Source: an uncultured Eubacteriales bacterium
Lineage (GTDB): Bacteria > Bacillota > Clostridia > Lachnospirales > Lachnospiraceae
Direction of reading: 5' to 3'
DNA length: 64,000 nucleotides
Assembly: GCA_900314885.1 (NCBI GenBank)
Contig: OMWY01000002.1
Location: forward strand, 62,001-126,000
Shown here: positions 41,762-51,363 of the stretch, piece after piece
How the letters are laid out: the number at the start of each line of letters is the position of its first letter
How positions within the stretch are numbered: position 1 is the stretch's first letter
Position numbers and translations under genes: made by a program
The notes under the pieces: generated by a model
What the model saw: the letters and a program-made list of their open reading frames with translations, nothing else
Databases searched by the model: none
What the model was told of the DNA's origin: nothing

Positions 41762-44209
41762 ATGAGCGCTAAATATGAGTACAACCCTTCCGAGATCGAG
41801 CCTAAGTGGCAGAAATACTGGGAAGAGCATGAGACATTTAAAACAGATGTATGGGATTTTTCAAAGCCAAAATATTACGTGCTTGATATGTTCCCTTATC
41901 CGTCAGGCGTAGGCCTTCACGCGGGCCATCCTGAGGGATATACGGCTACAGATATAACTTCAAGGATGAAGAGGATGCAGGGCTATAACGTCCTTCACCC
42001 TATGGGGTACGATTCATTCGGCCTTCCTGCCGAGCAGTACGCTGTTCAGACAGGCCATCATCCGGCTGAATTCACTGATAAGAATATCGGAACATTTACA
42101 AAGCAGTTGAAGGAACTCGGTTTCGATTACGACTGGTCGAGGATGGTTAAGACCAGTGATCCTAAGTTCTATCACTGGACTCAGTGGATATTTAAGAAGC
42201 TCTATGAGGCAGGCTTCGCCAAATATATCGACATGCCCGTAAACTGGTGCGAGGAGCTCGGCACCGTCCTTTCAAATGATGAGGTTGTAGACGGTAAGAG
42301 TGAGCGAGGCGGCTACCCTGTTGTCCGTAAGAACATGAAGCAGTGGGTTATAGACCAGGCTGCCTTTGCTGAGGAGCTTCTTTCGGGCCTCGATGAGATT
42401 GACTGGCCTGAGAGTACCAAGGAAATGCAGCGCCACTGGATAGGAAAGAGCGAGGGCGTTGAATGCGATTTTGAGATAGATGGCGGCGGAAAGTTCACCA
42501 TTTTCACTACCTGTATAGAGACCATCTACGGTATAACCTTCATGGTGCTCGCTCCGGACGGTGACCTTGTGCAGGAGCTCATGCCTCGTATTAAGAATCA
42601 GGACGAGGTTAAGGCCTATATCGCTGAGACGGCTAAGAAGAACGATATGGACCGTACAGAGCTCAACAAGGGCAAGACAGGCTGCCCTCTCGAGGGAATT
42701 TATGCCATCAACCCTGTAAATGGTAAAAAAGTCCCTGTTTACATAGGTGATTTCGTTCTCGCAAGCTACGGAACCGGCGCCGTTATGGCGGTACCAAGCC
42801 ACGACCAGCGTGACTTTGAGTACTCAGAAGCCCATAACCTTGAGAGAATTCAGGTTATAGACGGACCTGACGTTGATGTCAGCGAGAAGGCCTTTGAGAA
42901 GACGGATTACCTGCAGGATCCTACAAAATACCACCTCATTAATTCAGAGGAATTTAACGGTCTCACGATTATGGAGGCTAAGAAGGCCATAACCGACAAG
43001 CTTGTTAAAATGGGCATCGGGAGGAAGAAGGTAAATTATCACTTCCGTGAATGGATCTTCGCGAGACAGCGTTACTGGGGCGAGCCTGTGCCTATGGTTC
43101 ATACGGACGACGGCAAGATTTATCCGCTTCCTGATGATGAGCTTCCTCTTGAGCTCCCTGTCCTTGAGGATTATAAGGGAAAGAACGGCAAGGCTCCTCT
43201 TGAGAATGCGACAGAGTGGAAGAAGTACGATAAGAACGGTGTCAAGGGCACCCGTGAAACCAGCACCATGCCGGGTTCAGCAGGCTCGTCCTGGTATTAT
43301 CTCAGATATATAGACCCTGACAACGATAAGGAAATAGCTGACAAGAAGCTTCTCGAGCACTGGATGCCTGTGGATCTCTACATAGGCGGTCCTGAGCATG
43401 CGGTCGGTCACCTCATGTACTCAAGAATCTGGAACCGCTTCCTCTATAACAAGGGCATTTCACCTGTGAAGGAGCCATTCAAGAAGCTTGTCCACCAGGG
43501 TATGATCTTAGGTTCAAACGGTATCAAGATGGGCAAGCGTTTCCCTAAGTATGTCGTAAACCCTTCAGATATCGTGGACCAGTACGGGGCCGATACACTC
43601 CGCCTCTATGAGATGTTCATGGGACCTCTTGAAGCGAGCAAGCCTTGGAGCGACCAGGGTGTAGCCGGAGCGAGGAAGTTCCTCGGCAGAGTCTGGAACT
43701 ATATGGCAGACCCTGACATTGTAAATGACGGAGATGAGGGCCGCGATGAGCTTAAGAAGGTCTATAACGAGACTGTTAAGAAGGTCACGGAGGATTTCGA
43801 GAGCCTTGGCTTTAATACCGCCATCAGTCAGATGATGATTTTTATGAACGCAGCTGTTAAGGCGGGCAAATGCCCTAAGGACTACGCAGAGGGCTTCGTA
43901 AAGCTCCTCAATCCCGTATGTCCTCATATCACCGAAGAGCTCTGGGAGATTTTAGGTCATGACGGTACCATCGCGAATGAATCATGGCCAACCTATGATC
44001 CTGAGGCGATAAAGAGCGATATGCAGAAGATAGGTGTCCAGGTAAACGGTAAGGCTAGAGGTGTCCTTGAAATACCTGTTGACGCCGACGAGGACGCGGC
44101 AGTCGCTGCGGCTAAGGGAATTCCTGCTGTTGAAAGAGCCATCGGTGATGCCACAATCCGTAAGGTCATTTACATACCTAAGAAGATACTTAACATTGTA
44201 GCAAAGTAA
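41762..44209 (+). CDS. leuS: Leucyl-tRNA synthetase with divergent editing and KMSKS motifs
   Basis: 815 aa, class I synthetase of normal bacterial length. HIGH motif as HAGH (FPYPSGVGLHAGHPEGY). The CP1 editing domain has TTCIET (residues 249-254) where the usual bacterial threonine-rich motif is TTRPDT, but keeps GTGAVMAVPSHDQRDFE. The KMSKS loop reads KMGKR (residue 589 on). WIFARQRYWGEP and GGPEHAVGHLMYSR are intact, so identity is secure. The ATG at 41762 has AGAGGT seven bases upstream; an in-frame ATG at 41741 lacks an SD. These variants may be common in the host lineage. Confidence 0.95.
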   Translation: MSAKYEYNPSEIEPKWQKYWEEHETFKTDVWDFSKPKYYVLDMFPYPSGVGLHAGHPEGYTATDITSRMKRMQGYNVLHPMGYDSFGLPAEQYAVQTGHHPAEFTDKNIGTFTKQLKELGFDYDWSRMVKTSDPKFYHWTQWIFKKLYEAGFAKYIDMPVNWCEELGTVLSNDEVVDGKSERGGYPVVRKNMKQWVIDQAAFAEELLSGLDEIDWPESTKEMQRHWIGKSEGVECDFEIDGGGKFTIFTTCIETIYGITFMVLAPDGDLVQELMPRIKNQDEVKAYIAETAKKNDMDRTELNKGKTGCPLEGIYAINPVNGKKVPVYIGDFVLASYGTGAVMAVPSHDQRDFEYSEAHNLERIQVIDGPDVDVSEKAFEKTDYLQDPTKYHLINSEEFNGLTIMEAKKAITDKLVKMGIGRKKVNYHFREWIFARQRYWGEPVPMVHTDDGKIYPLPDDELPLELPVLEDYKGKNGKAPLENATEWKKYDKNGVKGTRETSTMPGSAGSSWYYLRYIDPDNDKEIADKKLLEHWMPVDLYIGGPEHAVGHLMYSRIWNRFLYNKGISPVKEPFKKLVHQGMILGSNGIKMGKRFPKYVVNPSDIVDQYGADTLRLYEMFMGPLEASKPWSDQGVAGARKFLGRVWNYMADPDIVNDGDEGRDELKKVYNETVKKVTEDFESLGFNTAISQMMIFMNAAVKAGKCPKDYAEGFVKLLNPVCPHITEELWEILGHDGTIANESWPTYDPEAIKSDMQKIGVQVNGKARGVLEIPVDADEDAAVAAAKGIPAVERAIGDATIRKVIYIPKKILNIVAK

Positions 44210-44210
44210 G

Positions 44211-44401
44211 GGAAAAGTCAGCGGATTTTCCTTAAAGGGTCAAGCCCATGCGGAAAATCCGCTGCTTTTCCTACACTGTCGGTGGATTTTTCTTAAAGGG
44301 TCAAGCCCATGCGGAAAATCCGCTGCTTTTCCTGCACTGTCGGTGGATTTTCCTTAAAGGGTCAAGCCCATGCGGAAAATCCGCTGCTTTTCCTACATTT
44401 T
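44211..44401. repeat. Three 61-bp tandem repeats, each a stable hairpin
   Basis: The core AAAGGGTCAAGCCCATGCGG recurs at 44234, 44295 and 44356, spacing exactly 61. Each unit holds a stem GCGGATTTTCC/GGAAAATCCGC (unit 1: 44221-44231 with 44252-44262), slightly weakened to GTGGATTTT in units 2 and 3. Unit 1 extends with GGAAAAG/CTTTTCC. The region fills the gap between leuS and the sigma-like gene; without long U-runs it is not a classical terminator. Confidence 0.92.
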
Positions 44402-44415
44402 TGGAGATTTAATGA

Positions 44416-45258
44416 GTGAGTAAAGAATTTGATTTTAAAGACGCGCTGTCTGACCTTCTCGATCAGGCAGCGATAAACGGAAACCGCCTTAAGGCAAGTG
44501 ATATAGAGTTTTATTTTTCAGATCTTGGCTTCAGTCATGAACAGTTAAATCACATCTATGCCTATCTTATGGCATCGGGAGTCCATATTGACGGGCTCGA
44601 CGATAATCCGCAGATAGAGGCGGAGAGGGATCAGTTCGCCAAAGCTGCCCACGACTCCATGGAGGAGCAGGGAAAGGGTTCTTCCGATTCAGAGAAGAAG
44701 GAAGAAAAAGTCGAGGATTCCATGATCGTTAAGCTCTACGAGGAAGAGCTTGCCGAGGTAGAGAAGATGACTCGCGCCGAGGAGAGGGAGATTCTCGACA
44801 AAATCATCGACGAGGAAAATATTGAGCAGATAGCGAAGGCTTACGTAGAGCGTAAGCTCCCTGATGTCGTCAAGATTGCTAGGGAGTACAAGGTAGAAGG
44901 CGAGTATCTCGAGGAGCTTATAGAAGAGGGAAATATAGGTCTCATGATGGCTGTAAAGGAACTTTCCGAACAAGGCCTTGACACAGACCTCGGCGAGGAC
45001 GCCGACCCTGTTGAATTCATAGAAGACCGTATAAGCAAAGCCATGCAGGACTATATCGATAACGAGCTTACGACATCCGATCAGGGAAACGCGATGGCGG
45101 CCAAGGCAAACTTCGTAAGCGACGCCGCGAAGCGCTATAAGGAAGAGCATGGTGAGAATCCGACGACTAGAGAACTTGCTCTCTATACCAACTTGACAGA
45201 AGAGGAAATAGGTGATATTATAAGGCTGACTTCTAATAAACTCGTAACTGATAAGTAG
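44416..45258 (+). CDS. Sigma-70-related protein lacking region 4
   Basis: 280 aa. Residues about 20-58 (GNRLKASDIEFYFSDLGF...IYAYLMASGVHIDG) resemble RpoD region 1.1. Residues about 145-180 (LPDVVKIAREYK...LEELIEEGNIGLMMAVKEL) match region 2.1-2.2, the core-RNAP contact. Residues 230-278 (HGENPTTRELALYTNLTEEEIGDII) match region 3. The aromatic -10-melting residues of region 2.3 and the whole -35-binding region 4 are missing. It may be a decoy, anti-sigma-like competitor or core-binding factor; this is inference. The GTG start is preceded by TGGAGA; the only nearby ATG is out of frame. Confidence 0.82.
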   Translation: MSKEFDFKDALSDLLDQAAINGNRLKASDIEFYFSDLGFSHEQLNHIYAYLMASGVHIDGLDDNPQIEAERDQFAKAAHDSMEEQGKGSSDSEKKEEKVEDSMIVKLYEEELAEVEKMTRAEEREILDKIIDEENIEQIAKAYVERKLPDVVKIAREYKVEGEYLEELIEEGNIGLMMAVKELSEQGLDTDLGEDADPVEFIEDRISKAMQDYIDNELTTSDQGNAMAAKANFVSDAAKRYKEEHGENPTTRELALYTNLTEEEIGDIIRLTSNKLVTDK

Positions 45259-45315
45259 AGCTTATAAATGCAGACCGGTTCAGAAGTCAAATTTTATATA
45301 TAAAAGGAGAGACAG

Positions 45316-46752
45316 ATGCCTAATACAGACAGGTACATAAGCCCGCTTGGGGAGCGCTACGCAAGTCCCGAGATGCAGTTTATTTTCTCAGAGGATAAGA
45401 AGTTCCGTACATGGAGACGCCTCTGGATAGCGCTTGCGGAAAGTGAAAAGGAGCTGGGGCTCAATATCACCGACGAACAGATAGATGAGTTAAAGGCTCA
45501 CAAGGATGATATCAATTATGATGTCGCGAGGGAAAGAGAGAAGGTCGTCCGTCACGATGTTATGAGTCATGTATATGCTTACGGCGTCCAGTGTCCTAAG
45601 GCAAAGGGAATTATCCACCTTGGAGCTACGAGCTGCTACGTAGGGGACAATACCGACCTTATTATCATGACAGAGGGACTAAGACTCGTTAAGAAGAAGC
45701 TTCTTAACGTCATGAATGAACTGGCTAAGTTTGCCGACAAGTACAGGGAAATGCCGACACTTGCCTTTACCCATTATCAGCCGGCCCAGCCTACAACTGT
45801 AGGAAAGAGGGCTTCCCTCTGGCTTCAGGATTTACTCCTTGACTATGAGGATATAACTTATGTCATTGAGAATATGAAGCTTCTCGGGAGCAAGGGCACT
45901 ACAGGCACCCAGGCAAGCTTCATGGAGCTCTTCGACGGAGATGAGACCAAGGTTAAGAAGCTTGACAAGCTTATAGCGGAGAAGATGGGCTTTAAGGCCT
46001 GCCTCCCTGTTTCCGGTCAGACCTATACGAGGAAGATAGACACAAGAGTTCTTAATGTTCTTGCGGGAATCGCAGCCAGCGCTACCAAGTTTTCAAATGA
46101 TATCCGCCTCCTCCAGCACATGAAGGAGATAGAGGAACCCTTTGAGAAGAACCAGATTGGTTCTTCGGCCATGGCCTATAAGAGGAATCCTATGCGTTCA
46201 GAGCGTATAGCATCTCTTTCAAGATACGTGATGGTCGATACTCTTAACCCTGAGATTACGAGCGCTACCCAGTGGTTTGAGAGAACACTTGATGATTCCG
46301 CCAACAAGCGCCTTTCTGTTCCTGAGGCCTTCCTTGCGGTAGACGGCATTCTTGACCTTTACTTGAATGTTGTCGATGGACTTGTTGTCTATCCTAAGGT
46401 TATAGAGAAGCACCTTATGGCTGAGCTTCCGTTTATGGCGACTGAAAATATCATGATGGACTGCGTGAAGCGGGGTGGCGACAGGCAGGAGCTTCATGAA
46501 AGAATCAGACAGCTTTCCATGGAAGCAGGCAAGAATGTCAAGGAAAAGGGTCTTGATAATAATCTCCTTGAGCTTATAGCGGCGGATCCTGCTTTCGGGG
46601 TTACGCTTGACGAGCTTAAGGCTCATATGGATCCTTCAAGGTATACGGGAAGAGCAGCAAGCCAGGTTAGTGATTTCTTAAAGGAGGATATTTATCCGAT
46701 TCTTGATGAGAACAAAGAGGAATTAGGATTAAAAGCGGATATTAGTGTATAA
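45316..46752 (+). CDS. purB: Adenylosuccinate lyase
   Basis: 478 aa, the long clostridial/eukaryote-like form. The fumarase-superfamily signature is [15 protein letters not shown] (near residue 284), with [14 protein letters not shown] and [15 protein letters not shown] earlier. It cleaves SAICAR and adenylosuccinate in purine synthesis. SD AAAGGAGA. A bidirectional terminator follows and separates it from convergent GGDEF genes. Confidence 0.95.
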   Translation: MPNTDRYISPLGERYASPEMQFIFSEDKKFRTWRRLWIALAESEKELGLNITDEQIDELKAHKDDINYDVAREREKVVRHDVMSHVYAYGVQCPKAKGIIHLGATSCYVGDNTDLIIMTEGLRLVKKKLLNVMNELAKFADKYREMPTLAFTHYQPAQPTTVGKRASLWLQDLLLDYEDITYVIENMKLLGSKGTTGTQASFMELFDGDETKVKKLDKLIAEKMGFKACLPVSGQTYTRKIDTRVLNVLAGIAASATKFSNDIRLLQHMKEIEEPFEKNQIGSSAMAYKRNPMRSERIASLSRYVMVDTLNPEITSATQWFERTLDDSANKRLSVPEAFLAVDGILDLYLNVVDGLVVYPKVIEKHLMAELPFMATENIMMDCVKRGGDRQELHERIRQLSMEAGKNVKEKGLDNNLLELIAADPAFGVTLDELKAHMDPSRYTGRAASQVSDFLKEDIYPILDENKEELGLKADISV

Positions 46753-46774
46753 TGTCGCAGGCGCAATATAAAAG

Positions 46775-46809
46775 AAAGAAAGTCAGCGGAGCTGACTTTC
46801 TTTTATTTT
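46775..46809. terminator. Bidirectional terminator after purB
   Basis: AAAGAAAGTCAGC, loop GGA, GCTGACTTTCTTT: 13 bp perfect, followed by TATTTTA; the A-rich left flank gives a U-run for the opposite strand too. Confidence 0.88.
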
Positions 46810-46829
46810 AGCCGGTCGATTCGCTCCGC

Positions 46830-48323
46830 TCATCGCGGGTCGTGCCGCTCTGCGGCACGACAACCGATTCCTCCTTTTCCTTTTTGCTTTACTTCATATA
46901 AATTCAGATCAGCGCTTCTTAGCAGATCCCATGTCTTAATACTTTCATTTGGTACAGCGGAAGCGATGCCCTGCGATATAGTGACAAATCTTCCGTTTGG
47001 CGCACCGGTATGGGCTATTTTTAAGTCAGAGACGGCATCCCTTAGCTTCTCGGCGAATTCACGAATCTCAGCGACTGTCATATCGCTGAAAAGAATAATG
47101 AATTCATCTCCCCCGTATCTTGCCGGGAAAATCTTGTCATTTGAGAAATTCGACAGAACCTCGCTTATCTTTGACAGGCATTTATTTCCTTCATTGTGAC
47201 CATACGTGTCATTGTAGGCCTTGAAGTCGTCTATGTCAAAGAAGTCGATAGCAATCATTTTTTTGTGCTTGTAGGCATTTTCAAATGTCTTATCAAACTT
47301 ATTGTTGAAGGCGAGACGGTTGGATATTCCGGTAAGCTCGTCGGTATTCGCCTTGATTTTAAGCTTTTCTTTTTTCTTTATGAGAGTTTCCTGGCGGCGC
47401 TCCATATTTTCAAAGGAAAGCCTTATATCTATGCCCGCGAGGGCGTTCTTATTTTCCTCATCCTTGAGCTCACAGTCATACTTGTATAATTCTTCGAGTG
47501 AAACGTAGAGGGCGTCATCATTTCCCGTCTCGAGGCAGTAGCGGCAGGCTAAGACGACATTGCTTCTCTCCTGCATGGTGCTATCGAGCGGCTGTAAAAT
47601 ATCGTAAATAATGCTGTAGCCCTTGACAAAATTAGCGTAATCCTTGATGTCAAGAAGAAATTCGAGGAAGCCCTCGAAGTCATCACTGCAGTACAGGGGC
47701 TGATCGCACCTGGTCATATAGGCCATCATTTCATCTATATATTCATTGGTTTTACCGATATCAGCCACGTTGCTGTAATAGGTGCAGAGGAAGAGACAGA
47801 CTATAGACATGCTGTCTTCGAGGCTTTCCCGGCTTTTTCCTTCAAGGAGCTTCGCTATGTCGGCTGCTTCTGTGAACTTTCCGGTGCGGCAGAGGCATAC
47901 ACCGAGGCTCGCCTGGGAAATGATCATCTGGTAGGTGTCATCGTATTTGTGGCTGGGAGTGAGTATTTTTACAGCCTGCTTGAAATGCTCTATCGCCCGG
48001 TCGTAATCGTGGACCCACATGTAAGCTGTACCGATATTTGAAATGATCATAGCCTTATTCTTGACATCGTTCATTTTCTCACAGTATACCAGGCCGCGAC
48101 GGTAGTAATCTATGGCAAGGGCGTAGTTGCCGCTATAGAGGCAGACATTGCCGGTAACATTATAGAGCTTGGTGACAAGGGGACTCTTAACGCGTATAAA
48201 GTCCGGGATATATTTCATGACCAGATTGACAGCCTGCTTGGTGTTGCCATTATTTGCCAACTCAACTACGTTGTTATAGAAGCCGTCTTCGTCCTTTAGA
48301 GGGTCAATCTTCTTGAATTTCAC
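46830..48323 (-). CDS. TPR-repeat diguanylate cyclase (DGC 4)
   Basis: 497 aa, cytoplasmic: no membrane helix. N-terminal TPR-like helices (about 15-300, e.g. MIISNIGTAYMWVHDYDRAI), a short coiled coil, and a GGDEF domain (about 330-490) with DELTGISNRLAFN, DDFKAYNDTYGHNEGNKCL and ARYGGDEF. No RxxD I-site (NDKI). The last ten residues (CRAAERHDPR) are encoded by a GC-rich hairpin (46839-46861), which suggests an extended 3' end. It overlaps DGC 5 by four bases (ATGA). Confidence 0.87.
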   Translation of the reverse strand: MKFKKIDPLKDEDGFYNNVVELANNGNTKQAVNLVMKYIPDFIRVKSPLVTKLYNVTGNVCLYSGNYALAIDYYRRGLVYCEKMNDVKNKAMIISNIGTAYMWVHDYDRAIEHFKQAVKILTPSHKYDDTYQMIISQASLGVCLCRTGKFTEAADIAKLLEGKSRESLEDSMSIVCLFLCTYYSNVADIGKTNEYIDEMMAYMTRCDQPLYCSDDFEGFLEFLLDIKDYANFVKGYSIIYDILQPLDSTMQERSNVVLACRYCLETGNDDALYVSLEELYKYDCELKDEENKNALAGIDIRLSFENMERRQETLIKKKEKLKIKANTDELTGISNRLAFNNKFDKTFENAYKHKKMIAIDFFDIDDFKAYNDTYGHNEGNKCLSKISEVLSNFSNDKIFPARYGGDEFIILFSDMTVAEIREFAEKLRDAVSDLKIAHTGAPNGRFVTISQGIASAVPNESIKTWDLLRSADLNLYEVKQKGKGGIGCRAAERHDPR

Positions 48324-50002
48324 TTGTCGTCACCTCCAATTAACTTATCACCCGCAAGCTCCTCATAGCTGGTTACAAGCTCTATCCCGCCCTTAAGGCT
48401 GTCCTTAATGTCATATAGGGCCTTATCGGCCGCGTAGAGGTAGTCCCATGAACGGTTTAGGGGCTGAGGTATGGAATTCCTGATGCCCTGTGATATAGAA
48501 AGCTTTCCGGATTTCGTAGCGTAGTGAATGATCCCGGAATTCTTAACTTCCTTCTTGAGATTTTCCGCGACTGTCAATATGTCATCATCAGTCATATTTA
48601 AGAAGAGAATGATAAATTCGTCACCGCCGTAGCGCCCACAGATCATGGAAGAGCTGTTGGTACATTTTTTCAGGGCATTCGCTACGGCTATAAGGGCTTC
48701 ATCGCCCGCCTGATGGCCGTATCTGTCATTAAACTGCTTAAAAAAGTCCACATCAATAATAGAGAGGCCTAGGGTCTTGCCGTTCTTCTCACAGTCGTCA
48801 AGCTCATCCTCAAGAACCTCCGAAAGCTTGCTGTAATTGTAGAGGCCGGTCAGAGGGTCGGTTATGGACTCCGCCGTAAGTGTCTCTATTGACCGCTCGA
48901 TCCGCCTCTTCTCATCCGCAAGAACATTTGCCCGGTTGGCGTAGTCGAGGGTGGAACGGGTGAAACGCTCGGTAGTATTTACCTTTAATGAGCGGTATGA
49001 ATAGTATTCGTAAAGGGCACGCTGGTACTTGCGCACGCTGCCTGTCTTCTTGTAATATTCTATCTTATACGGAATAATGGAGAGAATAATCATAGGCCTG
49101 ATGTCGTTTGACATAAGCTTCTCTATAAGCTCTATGAATTTTATCAGCCTGTCATCGAAGCCTCCGTCAGCCAGAACTTTACAGTAATCGGCAAAATAAG
49201 CCTCAAGATGATAGGCGACAAGTGTATTTGAAAGGATGGAATTTATCTCATCCATGATAAATAAGGCGCCGCCGTCGTTATTCGCGACGCTCCTTCTTAA
49301 TTTCACGAAAAGAAGAGAGAGAATATGGGTGCTGAAAATAGAGAGATCGCCGTAATCCTCGGCTGTTTTAATGAGGTCGTCCGCTTCATCGACCCTGTCA
49401 AGCTTAAGGAGGGAGAAGGCTGAGGCGCAGAGAGATCTCGCCATACCGCTTGCCATGGCCGGATCTATGCCGAGTCGCTCGTATTCGTCTATGGAACGGG
49501 AATATAGAGAGTGAGCCTTATTGTAATCACCGAGGTCGAGGTACATGTCCCCCATATTTTCATATACCAGCGCCTGGATGCTTCTATAGTGATGCTTATG
49601 GCAAATCGCTTCAGCTTTTATGAAGTTTTCGAGCGCAAGAGAAGTATTCCCCTGGAAGGCCGCGATGAGACCAAAATCATTCAGGGAAACGGCAAGACGG
49701 TCAAGAAGCCCTGCGGCTTCAAGCAATTCAGTCGTCCGGTAGTGGATATCCATTACCTTAGAGATAAGTCCGTTCGTGAAGAAGCACTCTTCGAGAAATG
49801 ATGAGGCGTGTGCCTTTAAGTAGTCATCCTTCCGTTCATTCGCAAGCGCAAGCTCCTCTTCGCATAGCTTCTCCCAGGCCTTACTGGAAGCAATGTTCGC
49901 GCTTGTGCCTGAATCCTTTCTGAACAGACGAAACTTTCCGGCTTCAACACGATTCATAAGAGACCTTATCTCTTTGTCGTATTTATTCTTCTGATTTGTC
50001 AT
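48320..50002 (-). CDS. TPR-repeat diguanylate cyclase (DGC 5)
   Basis: 560 aa, cytoplasmic. TPR-like region (about 60-360, e.g. VYENMGDMYLDLGDYNKAHSLYSRS), coiled coil, and GGDEF domain (about 390-545) with DPLTGLYNYSKLS, DFFKQFNDRYGHQAGDEAL and GRYGGDEF. No RxxD I-site (SSSM). Same architecture as DGC 4, encoded in a two-gene operon with overlapping stop/start, so the proteins may pair or respond to related partners. The SD of the ATG at 50002 is weak. Confidence 0.86.
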   Translation of the reverse strand: MTNQKNKYDKEIRSLMNRVEAGKFRLFRKDSGTSANIASSKAWEKLCEEELALANERKDDYLKAHASSFLEECFFTNGLISKVMDIHYRTTELLEAAGLLDRLAVSLNDFGLIAAFQGNTSLALENFIKAEAICHKHHYRSIQALVYENMGDMYLDLGDYNKAHSLYSRSIDEYERLGIDPAMASGMARSLCASAFSLLKLDRVDEADDLIKTAEDYGDLSIFSTHILSLLFVKLRRSVANNDGGALFIMDEINSILSNTLVAYHLEAYFADYCKVLADGGFDDRLIKFIELIEKLMSNDIRPMIILSIIPYKIEYYKKTGSVRKYQRALYEYYSYRSLKVNTTERFTRSTLDYANRANVLADEKRRIERSIETLTAESITDPLTGLYNYSKLSEVLEDELDDCEKNGKTLGLSIIDVDFFKQFNDRYGHQAGDEALIAVANALKKCTNSSSMICGRYGGDEFIILFLNMTDDDILTVAENLKKEVKNSGIIHYATKSGKLSISQGIRNSIPQPLNRSWDYLYAADKALYDIKDSLKGGIELVTSYEELAGDKLIGGDDK

Positions 50003-50130
50003 AGTGATTTAATATATGTGTTTATTCCTTACGGTTATAAACGTTTTGTCCCCACTTTGTTGTGAATCCGGAAAACGCCGCAAAATGGCCATTTCTCAGA
50101 TTCCCTTCTCAAAAATACATATCAAGAATC

Positions 50131-50159
50131 ATTATACAGGAAATAGGCTTTGAATTCAA
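50131..50159 (-). promoter_or_regulatory. Promoter of the TPR-GGDEF operon
   Basis: On the minus strand TTGAAT (complement of 50154-50159), 17-bp spacer, TATAAT (complement of 50131-50136). Leader about 120 nt. Confidence 0.6.
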
Positions 50160-50186
50160 GCCTTAAAAAAATTTAGTTCCCGAAGG

Positions 50187-50215
50187 TTGAAAAATTAAAC
50201 TCAATGGGATATGAT
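50187..50215 (+). promoter_or_regulatory. Promoter of leuB-ilvD-ilvB-serC-serA
   Basis: TTGAAA (50187-50192), 17-bp spacer, TATGAT (50210-50215). The leader is about 25 nt, which leaves no room for a T-box or leader-peptide attenuator. The rest of the 243-base gap shows only the divergent promoter. Confidence 0.65.
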
Positions 50216-50245
50216 AAGGGATAAGTATAAAACGGAGGAACAAAG

Positions 50246-51331
50246 ATGGATTTCAATATCACTCTCATTCCGGGGGATGGGATAGGACCGGAAATCGTGG
50301 CTGAGGCCGTGAAGGTTCTTAATAAAACAGGGGAAATATATCATGCGTCATTTCATTTTACAAAAATCCTTATGGGCGGATGCTCAATAGATAAATATGG
50401 CGTGCCACTTACCGATGAGGCGCTTCAGACGGCAAAGAGCAGCGACGCGGTTCTGCTTGGAGCGGTCGGCGGTAACACCGATACGTCGCCCTGGTATAAA
50501 TTGCCGCCGGAGAAAAGGCCGGAGGCCGGATTACTTGCCATAAGGAAGGGTCTCGGACTCTACGCTAATCTTCGTCCGGCTCTTCTCTTTGACGAGCTTA
50601 AGGCTGCCTGCCCTCTTAAGGAATCCACGGGAGAGAAGGGATTTGATTTCCTCATTATGAGAGAGCTTACGGGAGGCCTCTATTTTGGTAAACGGGAGAC
50701 TGTCGTGAAGGACGGAAAGCGAGTGGCGATGGATACCCTCACTTATTCCGAGGATGAGATAAGGCGGATAGCCGTGAGAGCCTTCGAGGTAGCGAGGAAG
50801 AGGAGAAGGAAGGTCACAAGCGTTGACAAGGCAAATGTACTTGATTCATCGAGGCTCTGGCGTTCCGTGACAGCTGAAGTCGCTAAGGACTATCCGGATG
50901 TGGAGCTTTCAAATATGCTTGTCGATAATTGCGCAATGCAGATAGTGAAGGATCCTGCGCAATTTGATGTCATTCTCACTGAGAATATGTTCGGTGATAT
51001 TCTTTCGGATGAAGCGAGCATGGTGACCGGGTCGCTTGGCATGCTTCCGAGCGCAAGCCTCGGAGCGGGTAAGTTTGGCCTCTACGAGCCAAGCCATGGT
51101 TCGGCGCCTGATATAGCGGGTCTTGACGTAGCGAATCCAATAGCTACCATTATGAGCGCGGCCATGCTTCTTCGTTACAGCCTTGATATGAATGAGGCTG
51201 CCGATTCGGTTGAAAATGCCGTTAAGTCTGTGCTTGCCGACGGCTACCGCACGGGCGATATCATGAGTGAAGGAAAGCAGAAGGTCGGCTGCCATGAGAT
51301 GGGTGACCTCATCTGCGAACGGATTAAGTAA
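50246..51331 (+). CDS. leuB: 3-isopropylmalate dehydrogenase
   Basis: 361 aa. [12 protein letters not shown] at the N-terminus, [35 protein letters not shown] and [15 protein letters not shown] are family signatures. It oxidatively decarboxylates 3-isopropylmalate in leucine synthesis, NAD-dependent. The other leu genes (leuA, leuCD) are not in this window. SD CGGAGG. Confidence 0.96.
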   Translation: MDFNITLIPGDGIGPEIVAEAVKVLNKTGEIYHASFHFTKILMGGCSIDKYGVPLTDEALQTAKSSDAVLLGAVGGNTDTSPWYKLPPEKRPEAGLLAIRKGLGLYANLRPALLFDELKAACPLKESTGEKGFDFLIMRELTGGLYFGKRETVVKDGKRVAMDTLTYSEDEIRRIAVRAFEVARKRRRKVTSVDKANVLDSSRLWRSVTAEVAKDYPDVELSNMLVDNCAMQIVKDPAQFDVILTENMFGDILSDEASMVTGSLGMLPSASLGAGKFGLYEPSHGSAPDIAGLDVANPIATIMSAAMLLRYSLDMNEAADSVENAVKSVLADGYRTGDIMSEGKQKVGCHEMGDLICERIK

Positions 51332-51363
51332 TATGCGCAATACATTTACGGGGGTAATAAATC

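Noticed and set aside
44211..44401. CRISPR-like periodicity
   Set aside because: The 61-bp units are contiguous without unique spacers and each is itself palindromic; no cas genes in the window.
50003..50245. T-box or leader-peptide attenuator before the leuB-ilvDB operon
   Set aside because: A good promoter lies at 50187-50215, leaving about 25 nt of leader; no Leu/Ile codon run or T-box motif seen.
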